DNA of 64,000 bases from Brumimicrobium sp033722555 (GTDB lineage Bacteria; Bacteroidota; Bacteroidia; Flavobacteriales_D; Crocinitomicaceae). Where the stretch lies: NCBI GenBank assembly GCA_033722555.1, contig JAWVYS010000013.1:4025-68024 (forward strand). The letters run 5' to 3'. The translations under genes and the position numbers were made by a program. Below the pieces are notes generated by a model. It saw only the letters and a list, made by a program, of their open reading frames with translations, had not been told where the DNA came from and made no database searches. Shown piece by piece: positions 18,148 through 27,877 of this stretch (positions within the stretch are counted from its first letter, which is position 1; the number at the start of each line of letters is the position of its first letter).

Positions 18148-20952
18148 ATGTTAACACCCAAAGTAGAAAAAAAATTGTTCCTATTAGATGCATTCGCCTT
18201 GATCTATCGCGCATATTTTGCATTTTCGAAAAATCCTCGTATCAATTCCAAAGGAGAGAATACTTCTGCGGCTTTTGGTTTCACCAATGCTCTTATCGAC
18301 GTTTTGAACAAGGAAAAGCCAACACATATTGCAGTAGTTTTTGATGCACCGGGAGGAGCCACAAATCGCCAGGCTGACTTTGAGGCATACAAAGCTCATA
18401 GGGAGGAAATGCCCGAGGACATAAGAAATATGATAGAACCGATTTCGGAAATTATCAAAGCATTTAAAATACCTCTCTTACTTAAAGAGGGGTTCGAGGC
18501 CGACGACGTTATTGGCACGCTTGCAAAAACCGCTGAATCCAGAGGGTTTGTTACTTATATGATGACTCCGGATAAGGATTTTGCACAATTGGTTACAGAT
18601 AAGACTTTTATGTATAAACCGGGTAGGGGAGGAAAACCAGCTGAAATTTGGGGGATAAATGAGGTAAAGGAAAAGTTTGAGGTGGAAAATCCAAACCAGG
18701 TAATCGATATTCTGGGATTATGGGGGGATTCTGCAGATAATATACCCGGTATTCCGGGAATAGGAGAAAAAACGGCAAAGAAACTGATAAAGGAATATGG
18801 GTCTATGGAGGCTCTTTTCGATAATGTTGAGGATCTCAAAGGAAAGCAAAAAGAGAACGTTATCAATTTTAAAGAGCAGGGATTAATGTCGAAAATGCTG
18901 GCCACTATTATTACAGATGTTGACGTTCCTTTTGATCCTGATGACTTGTCGTATTGTCCGCCGGATGAGGAACTTCTTAAGGAAGTATTTACCAAACTTG
19001 AATTCAGAAACTTAGCAAAAAGAGTGCTTGGGGAAGAAATAGTGGTCACTGCTGCGAGTAACGACAACTCTTCTCAGCTGGATCTGTTTGGAACGCAGAG
19101 CAACCTGGAGCCTACGCAACCGATCGAGACAGGGTCTTTGAAAACCATAGTTACGCAAAAGCCGTTATATCATTTCGTAAACACACCCGAAGAAAGAAAA
19201 AAACTAATCGGCGAAATGCTTTCCAGAAAGTCAGTTTGTTTTGATACAGAAACGACAGGCTTGGAAGCACGGAATGCCGACCTTGTCGGAATATCGTTTT
19301 GTTATAAGGCGGGAGAAGCTTTTTATGTTCCTTTTCCAAAATCATACGAGGAAACGGCCAAGATGCTTGACGAATTCAAACCCTATTTTGAATCTGACAA
19401 AGTTGAAAAGGTTGCTCATAACCTGAAATACGATGAACAGGTTATTAATCGATATGGGATAAAAATTAAAGGACCTAGATTTGATACTATGATCGCCCAT
19501 TATCTGCTTTCACCTGACGGGAAACACAGCATGGATTTTCTTGCGGAATATTATCTCAAATATAAAACCATACCTATCGAGGAACTGATCGGTAAAAAAG
19601 GAAAGGATCAACTTTCAATGTCTGAGATTGATCAAAAGGAAATAGTTGATTATGCTTGTGAGGATGCGGATATCACGTGGCAACTTAAAGAGCTTTTTGA
19701 ACCTGAAATTCAGAAAGAACATTTGAAAAAATTATTCTATGAGGTTGAGATGCCACTCGTAGAAGTGTTGAAAGCAATGGAACAAACAGGTATTCGACTC
19801 GATATAGAAAACCTGCGCGTATTTTCCAAAGAACTGGAGGTTGAATTGGAAGCACTGCAAAAGCAAATTCTCGATCTGGCCGATGAGGATTTTAATTTAG
19901 ACTCTCCAAGACAACTTGGTGTGATCCTTTTCGAGAAACTTGCTATTTCGAAAAAAGCGAAGAAAACAAAATCAGGGCAGTATTCAACCTCGGAGGATAC
20001 ACTTCAGAAACACATCAATGATCACCCGATAATTGCGTTAATTTTAGATTATCGCTCGCTTCGAAAATTAAAAAGCACTTATGTGGATCCATTGCCAGAT
20101 CTTGTTGATGAAAAGGATGGCAGGTTACACACCCATTATATGCAAACGGTAGCAGCGACGGGCAGGCTGAGTTCAACGAATCCTAACCTTCAAAATATTC
20201 CTATTCGAACAATTAAGGGTAGGGAGATCAGAAAGGCATTTGTTCCGAAAAATGAAAATTATCGTTTAATGGCCGCTGACTACTCACAGATCGAATTGAG
20301 AATAATAGCGGCTTTGAGCGGAGATAAGAATATGATCGAGGCATTTCAGAAAGGCCTTGATATCCATGCAGCCACAGCAGCTAAGGTTTACGGAGTTGAA
20401 ATGAACGAAGTTACCCGAGAACAAAGAAGCAATGCCAAAGCCGTTAATTTTGGAATAATTTATGGCCAGTCTGCGTTCGGTTTGTCTCAGAATCTCGGTA
20501 TTTCCAGAACAGATGCAAAGGCTATAATCGACAGCTATTTTAAACAGTATCCCACCATAAAGTCGTATATGGATCAAGCCAAAGAAACTGCAAAGGAAAA
20601 GGGATATGTGGAAACCATCATGAAGCGAAGACGTTACCTTCCTGATATTAAATCAGCCAATGCAATAGTCAGAGGGTTTGCGGAAAGAAATGCGATTAAT
20701 GCCCCCATACAGGGTAGTGCTGCAGATATCATAAAAGTAGCTATGATCAATGTTTATAACCGAATGAAAGAGGAAAGACTTGAATCGAGAATGTTGTTAC
20801 AGGTGCACGATGAACTTGTGTTCGATGTTTTGAAATCCGAGGAGGAAACAATGAAACAACTCGTAAAGGAAGAAATGGAAAATGCGGTTAAGCTCGAGGT
20901 CCCCATGGTGGTTGAAATGGAGTTGGCGAATAACTGGCTTGAGGCTCACTAA
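18148..20952 (+). CDS. polA: DNA polymerase I with active proofreading domain
   Basis: The protein has 934 residues. The 5'-3' flap exonuclease (1 to about 295) has EADD and the GDSADNIPGIPGIGEKTA helix-hairpin-helix. The 3'-5' exonuclease (about 340-515) keeps its catalytic residues (D366 and E368 in DTETTG; Y502 and D506 in YACED), unlike many Gram-positive homologues. The polymerase domain (about 530-934) has motif A DYSQIELR at 711-718, motif B with K764 and F768, and motif C HDEL at 887-890. F768 matches the site where other family A enzymes vary between Phe and Tyr. It performs Okazaki fragment maturation and repair synthesis. It stands alone; a weak -7 candidate TATCTTTA lies at 18107-18114. 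Confidence 0.97.
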   Translation: MLTPKVEKKLFLLDAFALIYRAYFAFSKNPRINSKGENTSAAFGFTNALIDVLNKEKPTHIAVVFDAPGGATNRQADFEAYKAHREEMPEDIRNMIEPISEIIKAFKIPLLLKEGFEADDVIGTLAKTAESRGFVTYMMTPDKDFAQLVTDKTFMYKPGRGGKPAEIWGINEVKEKFEVENPNQVIDILGLWGDSADNIPGIPGIGEKTAKKLIKEYGSMEALFDNVEDLKGKQKENVINFKEQGLMSKMLATIITDVDVPFDPDDLSYCPPDEELLKEVFTKLEFRNLAKRVLGEEIVVTAASNDNSSQLDLFGTQSNLEPTQPIETGSLKTIVTQKPLYHFVNTPEERKKLIGEMLSRKSVCFDTETTGLEARNADLVGISFCYKAGEAFYVPFPKSYEETAKMLDEFKPYFESDKVEKVAHNLKYDEQVINRYGIKIKGPRFDTMIAHYLLSPDGKHSMDFLAEYYLKYKTIPIEELIGKKGKDQLSMSEIDQKEIVDYACEDADITWQLKELFEPEIQKEHLKKLFYEVEMPLVEVLKAMEQTGIRLDIENLRVFSKELEVELEALQKQILDLADEDFNLDSPRQLGVILFEKLAISKKAKKTKSGQYSTSEDTLQKHINDHPIIALILDYRSLRKLKSTYVDPLPDLVDEKDGRLHTHYMQTVAATGRLSSTNPNLQNIPIRTIKGREIRKAFVPKNENYRLMAADYSQIELRIIAALSGDKNMIEAFQKGLDIHAATAAKVYGVEMNEVTREQRSNAKAVNFGIIYGQSAFGLSQNLGISRTDAKAIIDSYFKQYPTIKSYMDQAKETAKEKGYVETIMKRRRYLPDIKSANAIVRGFAERNAINAPIQGSAADIIKVAMINVYNRMKEERLESRMLLQVHDELVFDVLKSEEETMKQLVKEEMENAVKLEVPMVVEMELANNWLEAH

Positions 20953-20969
20953 ATGATTAATACCGGGGT

Positions 20970-22679
20970 TCATTTGTTCGACTGAAAGACCATATCCCTG
21001 TCAGGGTCAGTTCCTTTTCCCTCGCAGGATAATAAGGCTTCGTAATCTTCGGCGAAGAAATTGTCTGTACCGATAAATTCAAACATACCGGTCTGCTTGA
21101 ACTTATCCCTCACCGGTCCGCGCAAATTGGTTATAACAAAACGTATGTTTTTTTCCTTATAATCTTCCACAAGGTGTCTTACTGCTTCCACGGAGGTTGA
21201 ATCGATATGATTTATGGCACTTGCATTTAAGATTACGCATTCGAGGTTGGAGTGACGAGCTTCAAACTGCTTTAGTTTTTTCAAGAAATATGGCACATTT
21301 GAATAGGTTAGTGGGGCATCAAAACGAATCATCATGATCCTGTCTTCTTTCTGAGCCCGATCAAATCGATCGATATTCCGGAAAACCTTTGTGCCCTGAA
21401 CCAGAGCGATCTCCGCCACATGGGGATAAGAAATACTATATGCGATAAGAAATACCGACAACACTACACCGGTCAGAATGCCCTGTTGAACCCCGACCAG
21501 GAATGTCACCAGAGCTGTTACAGAAAACATGATAAAATCTCTGCGATCAGTTCTCCATAAAAGCTTTATATAACCCGGGTCGATCAATCCTGTTATGGCG
21601 ACCAGAATTATAGACGCCAAAATTGCTTTCGGCATAAAGTAAAAGTAGGGGGTAAGAAATAATAAGGTTAGTATGATCAGAATTAAGGTGAAAATGCCGG
21701 AAAGAACGCTTTTTGAACCAGCCTCCTTGTTTACTGCTGATCTGGAAAAACTGGCTGAAGTAGGGAAAGCCTGGAAAAATGAACCGATCGTTTTTCCCAG
21801 TCCCATAGCAATCAACTCCTGATCAGGAACGATGTCTTTTGCTTTACTTTTCTCTTCAAGTGATACACCTATAGCATAAACCTCAATAAACGTAATTAAG
21901 GCAATTGTTGCGCTCACAGGCAGCAAGGCCTGTATAAGGTCCATATTTAAAGTGGGAGAGTGAAAACCGGGCAAACCTTTGGGAACAACACCTAAGATAT
22001 CTACGTTTAGAACATCCAATCGAAAAACCGCTATTACAGCCATACTCAAACCGACTACAATGAGCTGAGATGGAATTCGCTTATCCAGTCGTTTCATCAG
22101 TATAAGAATTAATATTCCAGCTAGTCCAACACTCAGCGTATAGATGTTGATCAGATCAATTTTTAAAATCAATTGCTCCAAGGTAGAAATTGTGCTTCCA
22201 GACTCCAGTGGAATACCCAAAAGATGTTTAATCTGACTCAAAATAATAGTAAGTGCTGCTCCTAAAATGAACCCTTTTAAAACGGGTTGGGAAATGAAGT
22301 TAACGATGAAGCCAAGCCGGAAGAACCCCATGAGTAGCTGTATTATACCGGAAAGGAGAGCGATTACGAACACCGCATTCAGGTAGGCTTCCGGTTCGGA
22401 AATACCGAGTTGATTCAAGCTAGTAAGAACAAGTAGGGCGGAGATCGCAGCCGGACCTATGGTGGAGAAACGAGAAGTTCCGAACAGCATATAAATAAAA
22501 AGAGGTACAAGTGAGGCATAAAGCCCGTAAACAGGAGGGACTCCCGCTAAGAAAGCGTAAGCCATTCCCTGAGGAATCAGCATAACACCGACCGTGAGAC
22601 CGGCTATCAAATCCCCTAAGATCTGGTCTCCCTGATAATTCTTTATCTGCTGGACAAAAGGAAATTTAATATAGCTCAT
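20970..22679 (-). CDS. SulP family inorganic anion transporter with STAS domain
   Basis: The protein has 569 residues. The N-terminal three quarters form the SLC26/SulP membrane domain (about 12-14 helices), with the family segments GVMLIPQGMAYAFLAGVPPVYGLYA cut across helices 1-2 and GLGKTIGSFFQAFPTSASFSRSA mid-protein. A cytoplasmic STAS domain occupies about 440-550, including LECVILNASAINHIDSTSVEA. Family members move sulfate, bicarbonate or dicarboxylates with proton or sodium coupling. No carbonic anhydrase or sulfate assimilation gene is adjacent, so the substrate is open. It is convergent with polA, 17 bp away. Confidence 0.93.
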   Translation of the reverse strand: MSYIKFPFVQQIKNYQGDQILGDLIAGLTVGVMLIPQGMAYAFLAGVPPVYGLYASLVPLFIYMLFGTSRFSTIGPAAISALLVLTSLNQLGISEPEAYLNAVFVIALLSGIIQLLMGFFRLGFIVNFISQPVLKGFILGAALTIILSQIKHLLGIPLESGSTISTLEQLILKIDLINIYTLSVGLAGILILILMKRLDKRIPSQLIVVGLSMAVIAVFRLDVLNVDILGVVPKGLPGFHSPTLNMDLIQALLPVSATIALITFIEVYAIGVSLEEKSKAKDIVPDQELIAMGLGKTIGSFFQAFPTSASFSRSAVNKEAGSKSVLSGIFTLILIILTLLFLTPYFYFMPKAILASIILVAITGLIDPGYIKLLWRTDRRDFIMFSVTALVTFLVGVQQGILTGVVLSVFLIAYSISYPHVAEIALVQGTKVFRNIDRFDRAQKEDRIMMIRFDAPLTYSNVPYFLKKLKQFEARHSNLECVILNASAINHIDSTSVEAVRHLVEDYKEKNIRFVITNLRGPVRDKFKQTGMFEFIGTDNFFAEDYEALLSCEGKGTDPDRDMVFQSNK

Positions 22680-22800
22680 TCAGTAAGTCTGTTTGGGACT
22701 TCAATGCAAAATAAACAAAAAACCAGAATATCTGCTTTTTATAAGAGCTAAACGACCAAAACACTTAGTCAAAGGAATAGAAACAGTGAATGTCTTTCTC

Positions 22801-25035
22801 TTATTTATCGGCTAATCCGGAAATAATGTCATTGAACGTTTTACTCGGACGCATGACCTCATATACTCGTTCGTACGGAGGATTATAATAGCCTTTAATG
22901 TCGACCGATTTTCCCTGAATACTGTTTAATTCATCAACGATTTTATCTTCATTCTGTCGCAGCGATTTTGCCACTGGTTCGAATATGCTTTTCAATGATT
23001 TATCCTCGTTCTGCTGAGACAGTGCTTCAGCCCAGTAAAGAGCAAGGTAAAAATGACTTCCGCGGTTATCAAGTTCTCCTGCTTTACGTGAAGGAGACTT
23101 TCCTGAAGTTAGTAGCTCTACCGTTGCGTCGTCCAGCGTTTTTGAAAGAATTTCAGCTTTCTTGTTTCCTGACTTTTCACTGAGGTGTTCCAGTGAAACC
23201 GCAAGCGCAAGAAATTCTCCTAATGAATCCCAGCGAAGGTGGTTTTCTTCCAGGAGCTGCTGAACATGTTTGGGTGCCGAACCACCTGCGCCGGTTTCAA
23301 AAAGTCCTCCTCCATTCATTAAGGGAACAATAGACAACATTTTGGCACTGGTTCCGAGTTCTAGAATCGGAAAAAGATCTGTCAGATAATCACGAAGTAC
23401 GTTCCCTGTAACGCTGATTGTATTTTTACCTTCTTTTACCCTTTTTAAGGTATAATGAGTAGCCTCTGAGGGAGACATGATCTGAATATCAAGCCCTTCG
23501 GTCTCTAGATTATTAAGATGATCGTTAACCTTTTTAATAACTTGTGCGTCATGTGCTCTCTGCTTATCGAGCCAGAATATTGCCGGGTCACCGGTAGCTT
23601 TCGCTCGTTTCACGGCAAGCTCTACCCAGTCCTTGATAGGCGCATCTTTTGCCTGACACATTCTCCAGATATCTCCTTTATCCACATCATGTTCGGTCAG
23701 GACGTTATCGTCTTCGTCTATAACCCTAACTTTTCCCGAAAAAGGAATTTCAAAGGTTTTATTGTGTGATCCGTATTCTTCGGCTTTTTTTGCCATTAAA
23801 CCAACATTGGAAACACTCCCCATGGTGGTTGGATCAAAAGCGCCGTGTTTTTTACAGAAATCAATTGTAGTCTGATACACTCCAGCATAACTGCTATCGG
23901 GAATGATCGCCTTTGTGTCTTGCTGATTGCCATCTTTGTTCCACATTTGTCCCGATGTTCTGATCATTGCCGGCATAGAGGCATCGATTATAACATCACT
24001 TGGGATGTGAAGATTGGTAATTCCCTTGTCCGAGTTTACCATGGCCAGATCAGGTCCCTCTTCAAGTGAACGGTTAATTTCTTTTTTTATCTCAGTTCTG
24101 TGTTTTTCAGGAATATCCTTCATTTTAGTAAGAAGGTCTCCCAGTCCATTATTGACATCTACTCCTGCAGCTTCAAGGACTTCACTGTATTTTTCAAAGA
24201 GCTCTTTGAAATAAACCTTAACCGCATGTCCGAAAATTATAGGATCTGATACCTTCATCATCGTGGCTTTCAAATGAAGGGAAAACAAAACTCCCTTCTC
24301 CTTTGCGTCTTTATACTGCTCTTCCAAAAATTTTATGAGCAATTTCTTACTCATAACACTGGCATCAATAATCTCTGATTCCTGGATTGCAAAAGGTTCT
24401 TTGAGTACTTTCGTTTTATTTTCTGAAACCAACTCTATTCGTACATTGGTTGCTTTTTTTAATGTCAGGGATTGTTCGTTATTGAAAAAATCGCCTTTAC
24501 TCATTGTGGAAACATGTGTTTTGGAATCCGAACTCCATGCACCCATACTGTGGGGATGCTTACGCGCATATTCCTTTACCGCACGAGGTGCTCTTCTGTC
24601 TGAATTACCTTCTCTCAAAACCGGATTAACAGCACTCCCTTTAGCAACGTCGTATCTGGACTTAATCGATTTTTCAGCCTCATTTGCTGGTTCTTCGGGA
24701 TAATCCGGAAGAGGGAAACCCTGTTCCTGAAGCTCCGAGATAGCTTTTTTCATTTGCGGAAGCGAGGCACTGATGTTTGGCAGTTTGATTATGTTTGCCT
24801 CTGGGTTTTTTACCAGGTTGCCCAGTTCTGACAGATCATCTGAAACTTTTTGATTTTCAGAGAGGATATCCGGAAACTGTGCAAGTATCCGTGAGGCAAG
24901 GGAAATATCCTTTGTTTCAACAGAAACGCCACATGTATTCAAAAAAGCCCGGATTATCGGTAAAAACGAGTGAGTAGCAAGCATGGGAGCTTCATCCGTT
25001 TTGGTATAGATTATTTTTGAGAACTGATTTGACAT
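22801..25035 (-). CDS. icd: NADP-dependent isocitrate dehydrogenase, monomeric type
   Basis: The protein has 744 residues, the length of the monomeric IDH family, which is unrelated in subunit size to the roughly 420-residue dimeric enzyme. Recognisable stretches are KIIYTKTDEAPMLATHSFLPI at the N-terminus (substrate side), AKGSAVNPVLREGNSDRR and KHPHSMGAWS, and LGTSAKMLSIVPLMNGGGLFETGAGGSAPKHV in the C-terminal NADP domain. It catalyses oxidative decarboxylation of isocitrate to 2-oxoglutarate and makes NADPH in the TCA cycle. It stands alone on the minus strand. A 12-bp palindrome lies about 50 bp upstream of its start. Confidence 0.96.
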   Translation of the reverse strand: MSNQFSKIIYTKTDEAPMLATHSFLPIIRAFLNTCGVSVETKDISLASRILAQFPDILSENQKVSDDLSELGNLVKNPEANIIKLPNISASLPQMKKAISELQEQGFPLPDYPEEPANEAEKSIKSRYDVAKGSAVNPVLREGNSDRRAPRAVKEYARKHPHSMGAWSSDSKTHVSTMSKGDFFNNEQSLTLKKATNVRIELVSENKTKVLKEPFAIQESEIIDASVMSKKLLIKFLEEQYKDAKEKGVLFSLHLKATMMKVSDPIIFGHAVKVYFKELFEKYSEVLEAAGVDVNNGLGDLLTKMKDIPEKHRTEIKKEINRSLEEGPDLAMVNSDKGITNLHIPSDVIIDASMPAMIRTSGQMWNKDGNQQDTKAIIPDSSYAGVYQTTIDFCKKHGAFDPTTMGSVSNVGLMAKKAEEYGSHNKTFEIPFSGKVRVIDEDDNVLTEHDVDKGDIWRMCQAKDAPIKDWVELAVKRAKATGDPAIFWLDKQRAHDAQVIKKVNDHLNNLETEGLDIQIMSPSEATHYTLKRVKEGKNTISVTGNVLRDYLTDLFPILELGTSAKMLSIVPLMNGGGLFETGAGGSAPKHVQQLLEENHLRWDSLGEFLALAVSLEHLSEKSGNKKAEILSKTLDDATVELLTSGKSPSRKAGELDNRGSHFYLALYWAEALSQQNEDKSLKSIFEPVAKSLRQNEDKIVDELNSIQGKSVDIKGYYNPPYERVYEVMRPSKTFNDIISGLADK

Positions 25036-25083
25036 GTAATAGACTTTTTCGAAACGTTATTTTTAATAATTATAATCCTGTAT

Positions 25084-25095
25084 TTTTCGCGAAAA
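25084..25095. promoter_or_regulatory. 12-bp palindrome upstream of icd
   Basis: TTTTCGCGAAAA is a perfect palindrome 49-60 bp upstream of the icd start, in an otherwise AT-rich spacer. Its position suits an operator, but no regulator can be named and it may be chance. Confidence 0.25.
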
Positions 25096-25166
25096 TAGTA
25101 AATTTAAATAGATTAGACGGAAATCCACTAGTGGGTCTATAAGTTAAGAAACCGAATGCTGACACG

Positions 25167-26234
25167 TTACTTTTTGGAGTTTTCAAGAGAATGAATGAAT
25201 TGTTGGCGCTGATGTTCCTTGGAAAACTTCGGATTTTTCACAATGTCTTGAACCAGAGAATCATGATTTTTTTCAACTGAAATTAATGATTCACGATACG
25301 ATTCAGCGTTGTAAAATATACATCCTGACTGAAAGTCTTCCCAAGATTTATATTCTTCGTGTATGAGGAGAGGAATATGATAAGAAAAAGCAACATTTAT
25401 AGAACCTGGAATCTGTCTTGAAAAATATTCCTCTGAGCTTTTTGTATTTGGGTGAACCAGTGGTAGTATTACGTCTGTATTTTTCAGGTATGCATCAAAA
25501 GTGGGTTGATCCACAAAATGATCGAAGAGTTGCACACGGCTTTCCAGGCCTTCCTTTTTCAATGCTTTTTTAAACGACTGAATATAGGTATCGTTTTGAT
25601 CACTTTTTCCCAGAAAAATAAACCTGAAATGTTCAGGTGACTCAAGAGCCAAACGAGTAAAGGAATTAAGATCCTTTCTTCGGTTTTCTACTCCACCAAT
25701 CAGGGTTATCCAAAATTCGTCTTCTCGTTTAGGCACTGTTTTATCAAAAATCGGGAAATCGAGTGGGTAGTATACGTGAAGATTCAACGAACCGGAATAA
25801 TTTGCTTTTTTTACCAACGTATCGTTAAGAAGAAAATAATTTTTGACTTTCAGGGAGATGATCTTTTGTGTAAAGCTGCCTTCAAGTTTTTTTATCGTAT
25901 GAAGTACACCGAAAAATTTCACTTTACGCCGTGAACTCAAAACAAGATTCCGAATATGTCCTCCCTGCGCCGTATTTAGAATGAGGGTAAAAATTTTTTC
26001 CTGACAGAGCCATTGATTGAATTTTTTGAGAATCAGAAAGTCTTGCCTCCCTTTACCGGTTAATTTTATTTCGTGGAAACCATCGAAGAGTTCCTGAAAA
26101 TAAAGGTTTCTGTTAAAAATTTCCTTTGTTCCACAAAAAAACACCTCATAGCCGGCTTCCTTCAAGGATTTTAGCGGGGTAAGTATGCATTCATCATGAC
26201 TACCCCCTATTTCCATTATTGCCGCTTTCCTCAT
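25167..26234 (-). CDS. GT-B fold glycosyltransferase (GT4-like), divergent
   Basis: The protein has 355 residues. The overall layout is that of a GT-B enzyme: an N-terminal domain opening MRKAAIMEIGGSHDECI, then WITLIGGVENRRKDLNSFTRLA (about 190-210) opening the nucleotide-sugar domain, FIFLGKS, and TDVILPLVHPNTKSSEEYFS near 275-295. The usual GT4 E-x7-E pair is not clear, so the family assignment is tentative. It stands apart from the main glycan cluster, 75 bp after the pxpC stop on the same strand. Substrate is unknown. Confidence 0.7.
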   Translation of the reverse strand: MRKAAIMEIGGSHDECILTPLKSLKEAGYEVFFCGTKEIFNRNLYFQELFDGFHEIKLTGKGRQDFLILKKFNQWLCQEKIFTLILNTAQGGHIRNLVLSSRRKVKFFGVLHTIKKLEGSFTQKIISLKVKNYFLLNDTLVKKANYSGSLNLHVYYPLDFPIFDKTVPKREDEFWITLIGGVENRRKDLNSFTRLALESPEHFRFIFLGKSDQNDTYIQSFKKALKKEGLESRVQLFDHFVDQPTFDAYLKNTDVILPLVHPNTKSSEEYFSRQIPGSINVAFSYHIPLLIHEEYKSWEDFQSGCIFYNAESYRESLISVEKNHDSLVQDIVKNPKFSKEHQRQQFIHSLENSKK

Positions 26235-26309
26235 CTCAAAATTCCTGCTTGCTTTAATTAAGCGTATAAAGTTAATTTTATTTTGAGAGTTCCCGGAAAA
26301 GATACCAAC

Positions 26310-27152
26310 CTAATTGTTTAGGAGGTCGAACTGTAGTTTCTGACCAGGTCTTTTTTGAGCGATTTTATTAATGGATTCATCAGGTAATTTGAGAACACGA
26401 CTATATCCGCCGGTGGTTTGAGCGTCCCGCATCAAAACCATTATTTTGCCGGAAGGAGAAACCTGAACCGTTCCTGGTCTCACAGGAGAAGTCACGATTT
26501 CACCGCCCTCAATACTTTCACCATGGTTGAGTTGCAAACTCATTCTATTGCTGCTTTTATCCACTATGAATTCTGTATGCAGGATCTTTTCCCTGCTAGA
26601 TTCAGAAAGAAAATAAAATTCAGGACCCTTAAATGCGGGTATTTTCTTCTCTTCTTTTTCGGCATATCCTATTTTTGTGAAGGTAGAGGGTAATTTGTCC
26701 TGTTTACCCGTTTTAAATGTATCTCCATTTTTCAGAGCAAAATCCGGAGTGAGAGGAGAATAATGACTGGCGCTATTAAGTATTTTCTTCATTTTTATTC
26801 CGTTTCTAAAACCAATATAACCATACATTCCCTTACGGGCGTGCCCTATTTTCAAGACACTGTTCTTGCGCACAAAGACTCGTTTGTACGGACCGATTTT
26901 ATTACCATCAAGAGTACACTCTCCCACTGCGCCCGTCAAAACGATATAGGTGTTCTGATCGAAGAACAGTTCGGGTCCTTTGAGTACATACTCCAGAACA
27001 GGTGCGTTGGGATCGTTTTCAAGAATATGATTTGCCATCTCCATCGACTGATGGTCCATTGCTCCGCTCACCGGAATGCCTTGATCCCTGAAACCGAATC
27101 GGCCAAAATCCTGAATACTCGTATGTAAACCCGTGCTGATAACCTTTATCAT
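26310..27152 (-). CDS. pxpC: 5-oxoprolinase subunit PxpC (KipA / biotin-dependent carboxylase-like)
   Basis: The protein has 280 residues with the PxpC/KipA signature: an N-terminal GLHTSIQDFGRFGFRDQGIPVSGAMD and a C-terminal SPVRPGTVQVSPSGKIMVLMRDAQTTGGYSRV, split here across strands of the cyclophilin-like fold. With PxpA and PxpB it forms the prokaryotic ATP-dependent 5-oxoprolinase, which opens 5-oxoproline (pyroglutamate) to glutamate. It overlaps pxpB by 4 bp. Such genes are often annotated as allophanate hydrolase subunit 2, but no urea amidolyase partner is present here. Confidence 0.93.
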   Translation of the reverse strand: MIKVISTGLHTSIQDFGRFGFRDQGIPVSGAMDHQSMEMANHILENDPNAPVLEYVLKGPELFFDQNTYIVLTGAVGECTLDGNKIGPYKRVFVRKNSVLKIGHARKGMYGYIGFRNGIKMKKILNSASHYSPLTPDFALKNGDTFKTGKQDKLPSTFTKIGYAEKEEKKIPAFKGPEFYFLSESSREKILHTEFIVDKSSNRMSLQLNHGESIEGGEIVTSPVRPGTVQVSPSGKIMVLMRDAQTTGGYSRVLKLPDESINKIAQKRPGQKLQFDLLNN

Positions 27153-27877
27153 TTCTTCGTTTTTTTTTCAATGCTGTAGTTGCCATTTTTAACCCGTTTT
27201 TCAATGCTGTGGTATTCTTCCAGTTCAATAGGACGGAAACGAATATAATTGCCGGCTCGAAGCACTACTGGATTTTTCTTTTTGGCATCGAAGAGTTTTA
27301 AAGGCGTTCTGCCAATGATGTTCCACCCACCCGGAGAATCGATGGTGTAAATGCCTGTTTGTTTACCGGCTATTCCTACAGCACCTGCCGGCACCTTTTT
27401 ACTGGGTGTTTTCTTTCTGGGGAAAGCTATTTTTGGATTCAACCCCCCGAGATAAGGAAAGCCGGGTAAAAAGCCCAAAAAGAATATGGGATAGAGTACA
27501 TCGCTATGTAATTCTCTAAACTTTTCACGGGTTATTTCTTTTTGCTCACAGAGTCTTTTGAGATCAGGGCCGAAATTTTCGTTGTAGCAAACAGGAATAT
27601 CGTATATCTGTGTTGGAAAAGACTTTTTATCAAATGTGAGCCTCTCGGTTTTAACAGCGAGTTGCTCCATAAGTCTCTGAACATTCACTTTTTCCTTAAG
27701 ATAAACTGCGATTTCATTAAAACCGTAGTTTGTTTCAGTGATGTAATCGGCAAATTCATTTTTAATGAAGTCGTTTGCAAGCCGGACACACCAAGACGTG
27801 TTTTCATCGATGTTGTGTTCCCAGCTCAATAATATTGCTGAGGTTCCAAAGGGATATATTTTAGGTGCTGAACTCAT
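27149..27877 (-). CDS. pxpB: 5-oxoprolinase subunit PxpB (KipI-like)
   Basis: The protein has 242 residues. It carries the KipI/PxpB hallmark FFLGFLPGFPYLGGL near 151-165, followed by PRKKTPSKKVPAGAVGIAG and a TGIYTIDSPGGWNIIGRTP stretch. In Bacillus the homologue KipI also binds the sporulation kinase KinA, but the conserved role is as the B subunit of 5-oxoprolinase. It overlaps pxpA by 4 bp upstream and pxpC by 4 bp downstream. The extreme C-terminus is lysine-rich. Confidence 0.93.
   Translation of the reverse strand: MSSAPKIYPFGTSAILLSWEHNIDENTSWCVRLANDFIKNEFADYITETNYGFNEIAVYLKEKVNVQRLMEQLAVKTERLTFDKKSFPTQIYDIPVCYNENFGPDLKRLCEQKEITREKFRELHSDVLYPIFFLGFLPGFPYLGGLNPKIAFPRKKTPSKKVPAGAVGIAGKQTGIYTIDSPGGWNIIGRTPLKLFDAKKKNPVVLRAGNYIRFRPIELEEYHSIEKRVKNGNYSIEKKTKK

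Noticed and set aside
18555..19067. 170-residue open frame on the minus strand opposite polA
   Set aside because: It is fully inside polA, has Ser-rich low-complexity composition and no family motif; it is the shadow of polA codon use.
24335..24703. 122-residue open frame opposite the isocitrate dehydrogenase gene
   Set aside because: It lies inside a well-conserved enzyme gene and has no start-site or domain support.
25125..25134. CCACTAGTGG palindrome as terminator of the GT-B gene at 25167
   Set aside because: The stem is only five base pairs with no loop and no T-tract follows; probably chance.
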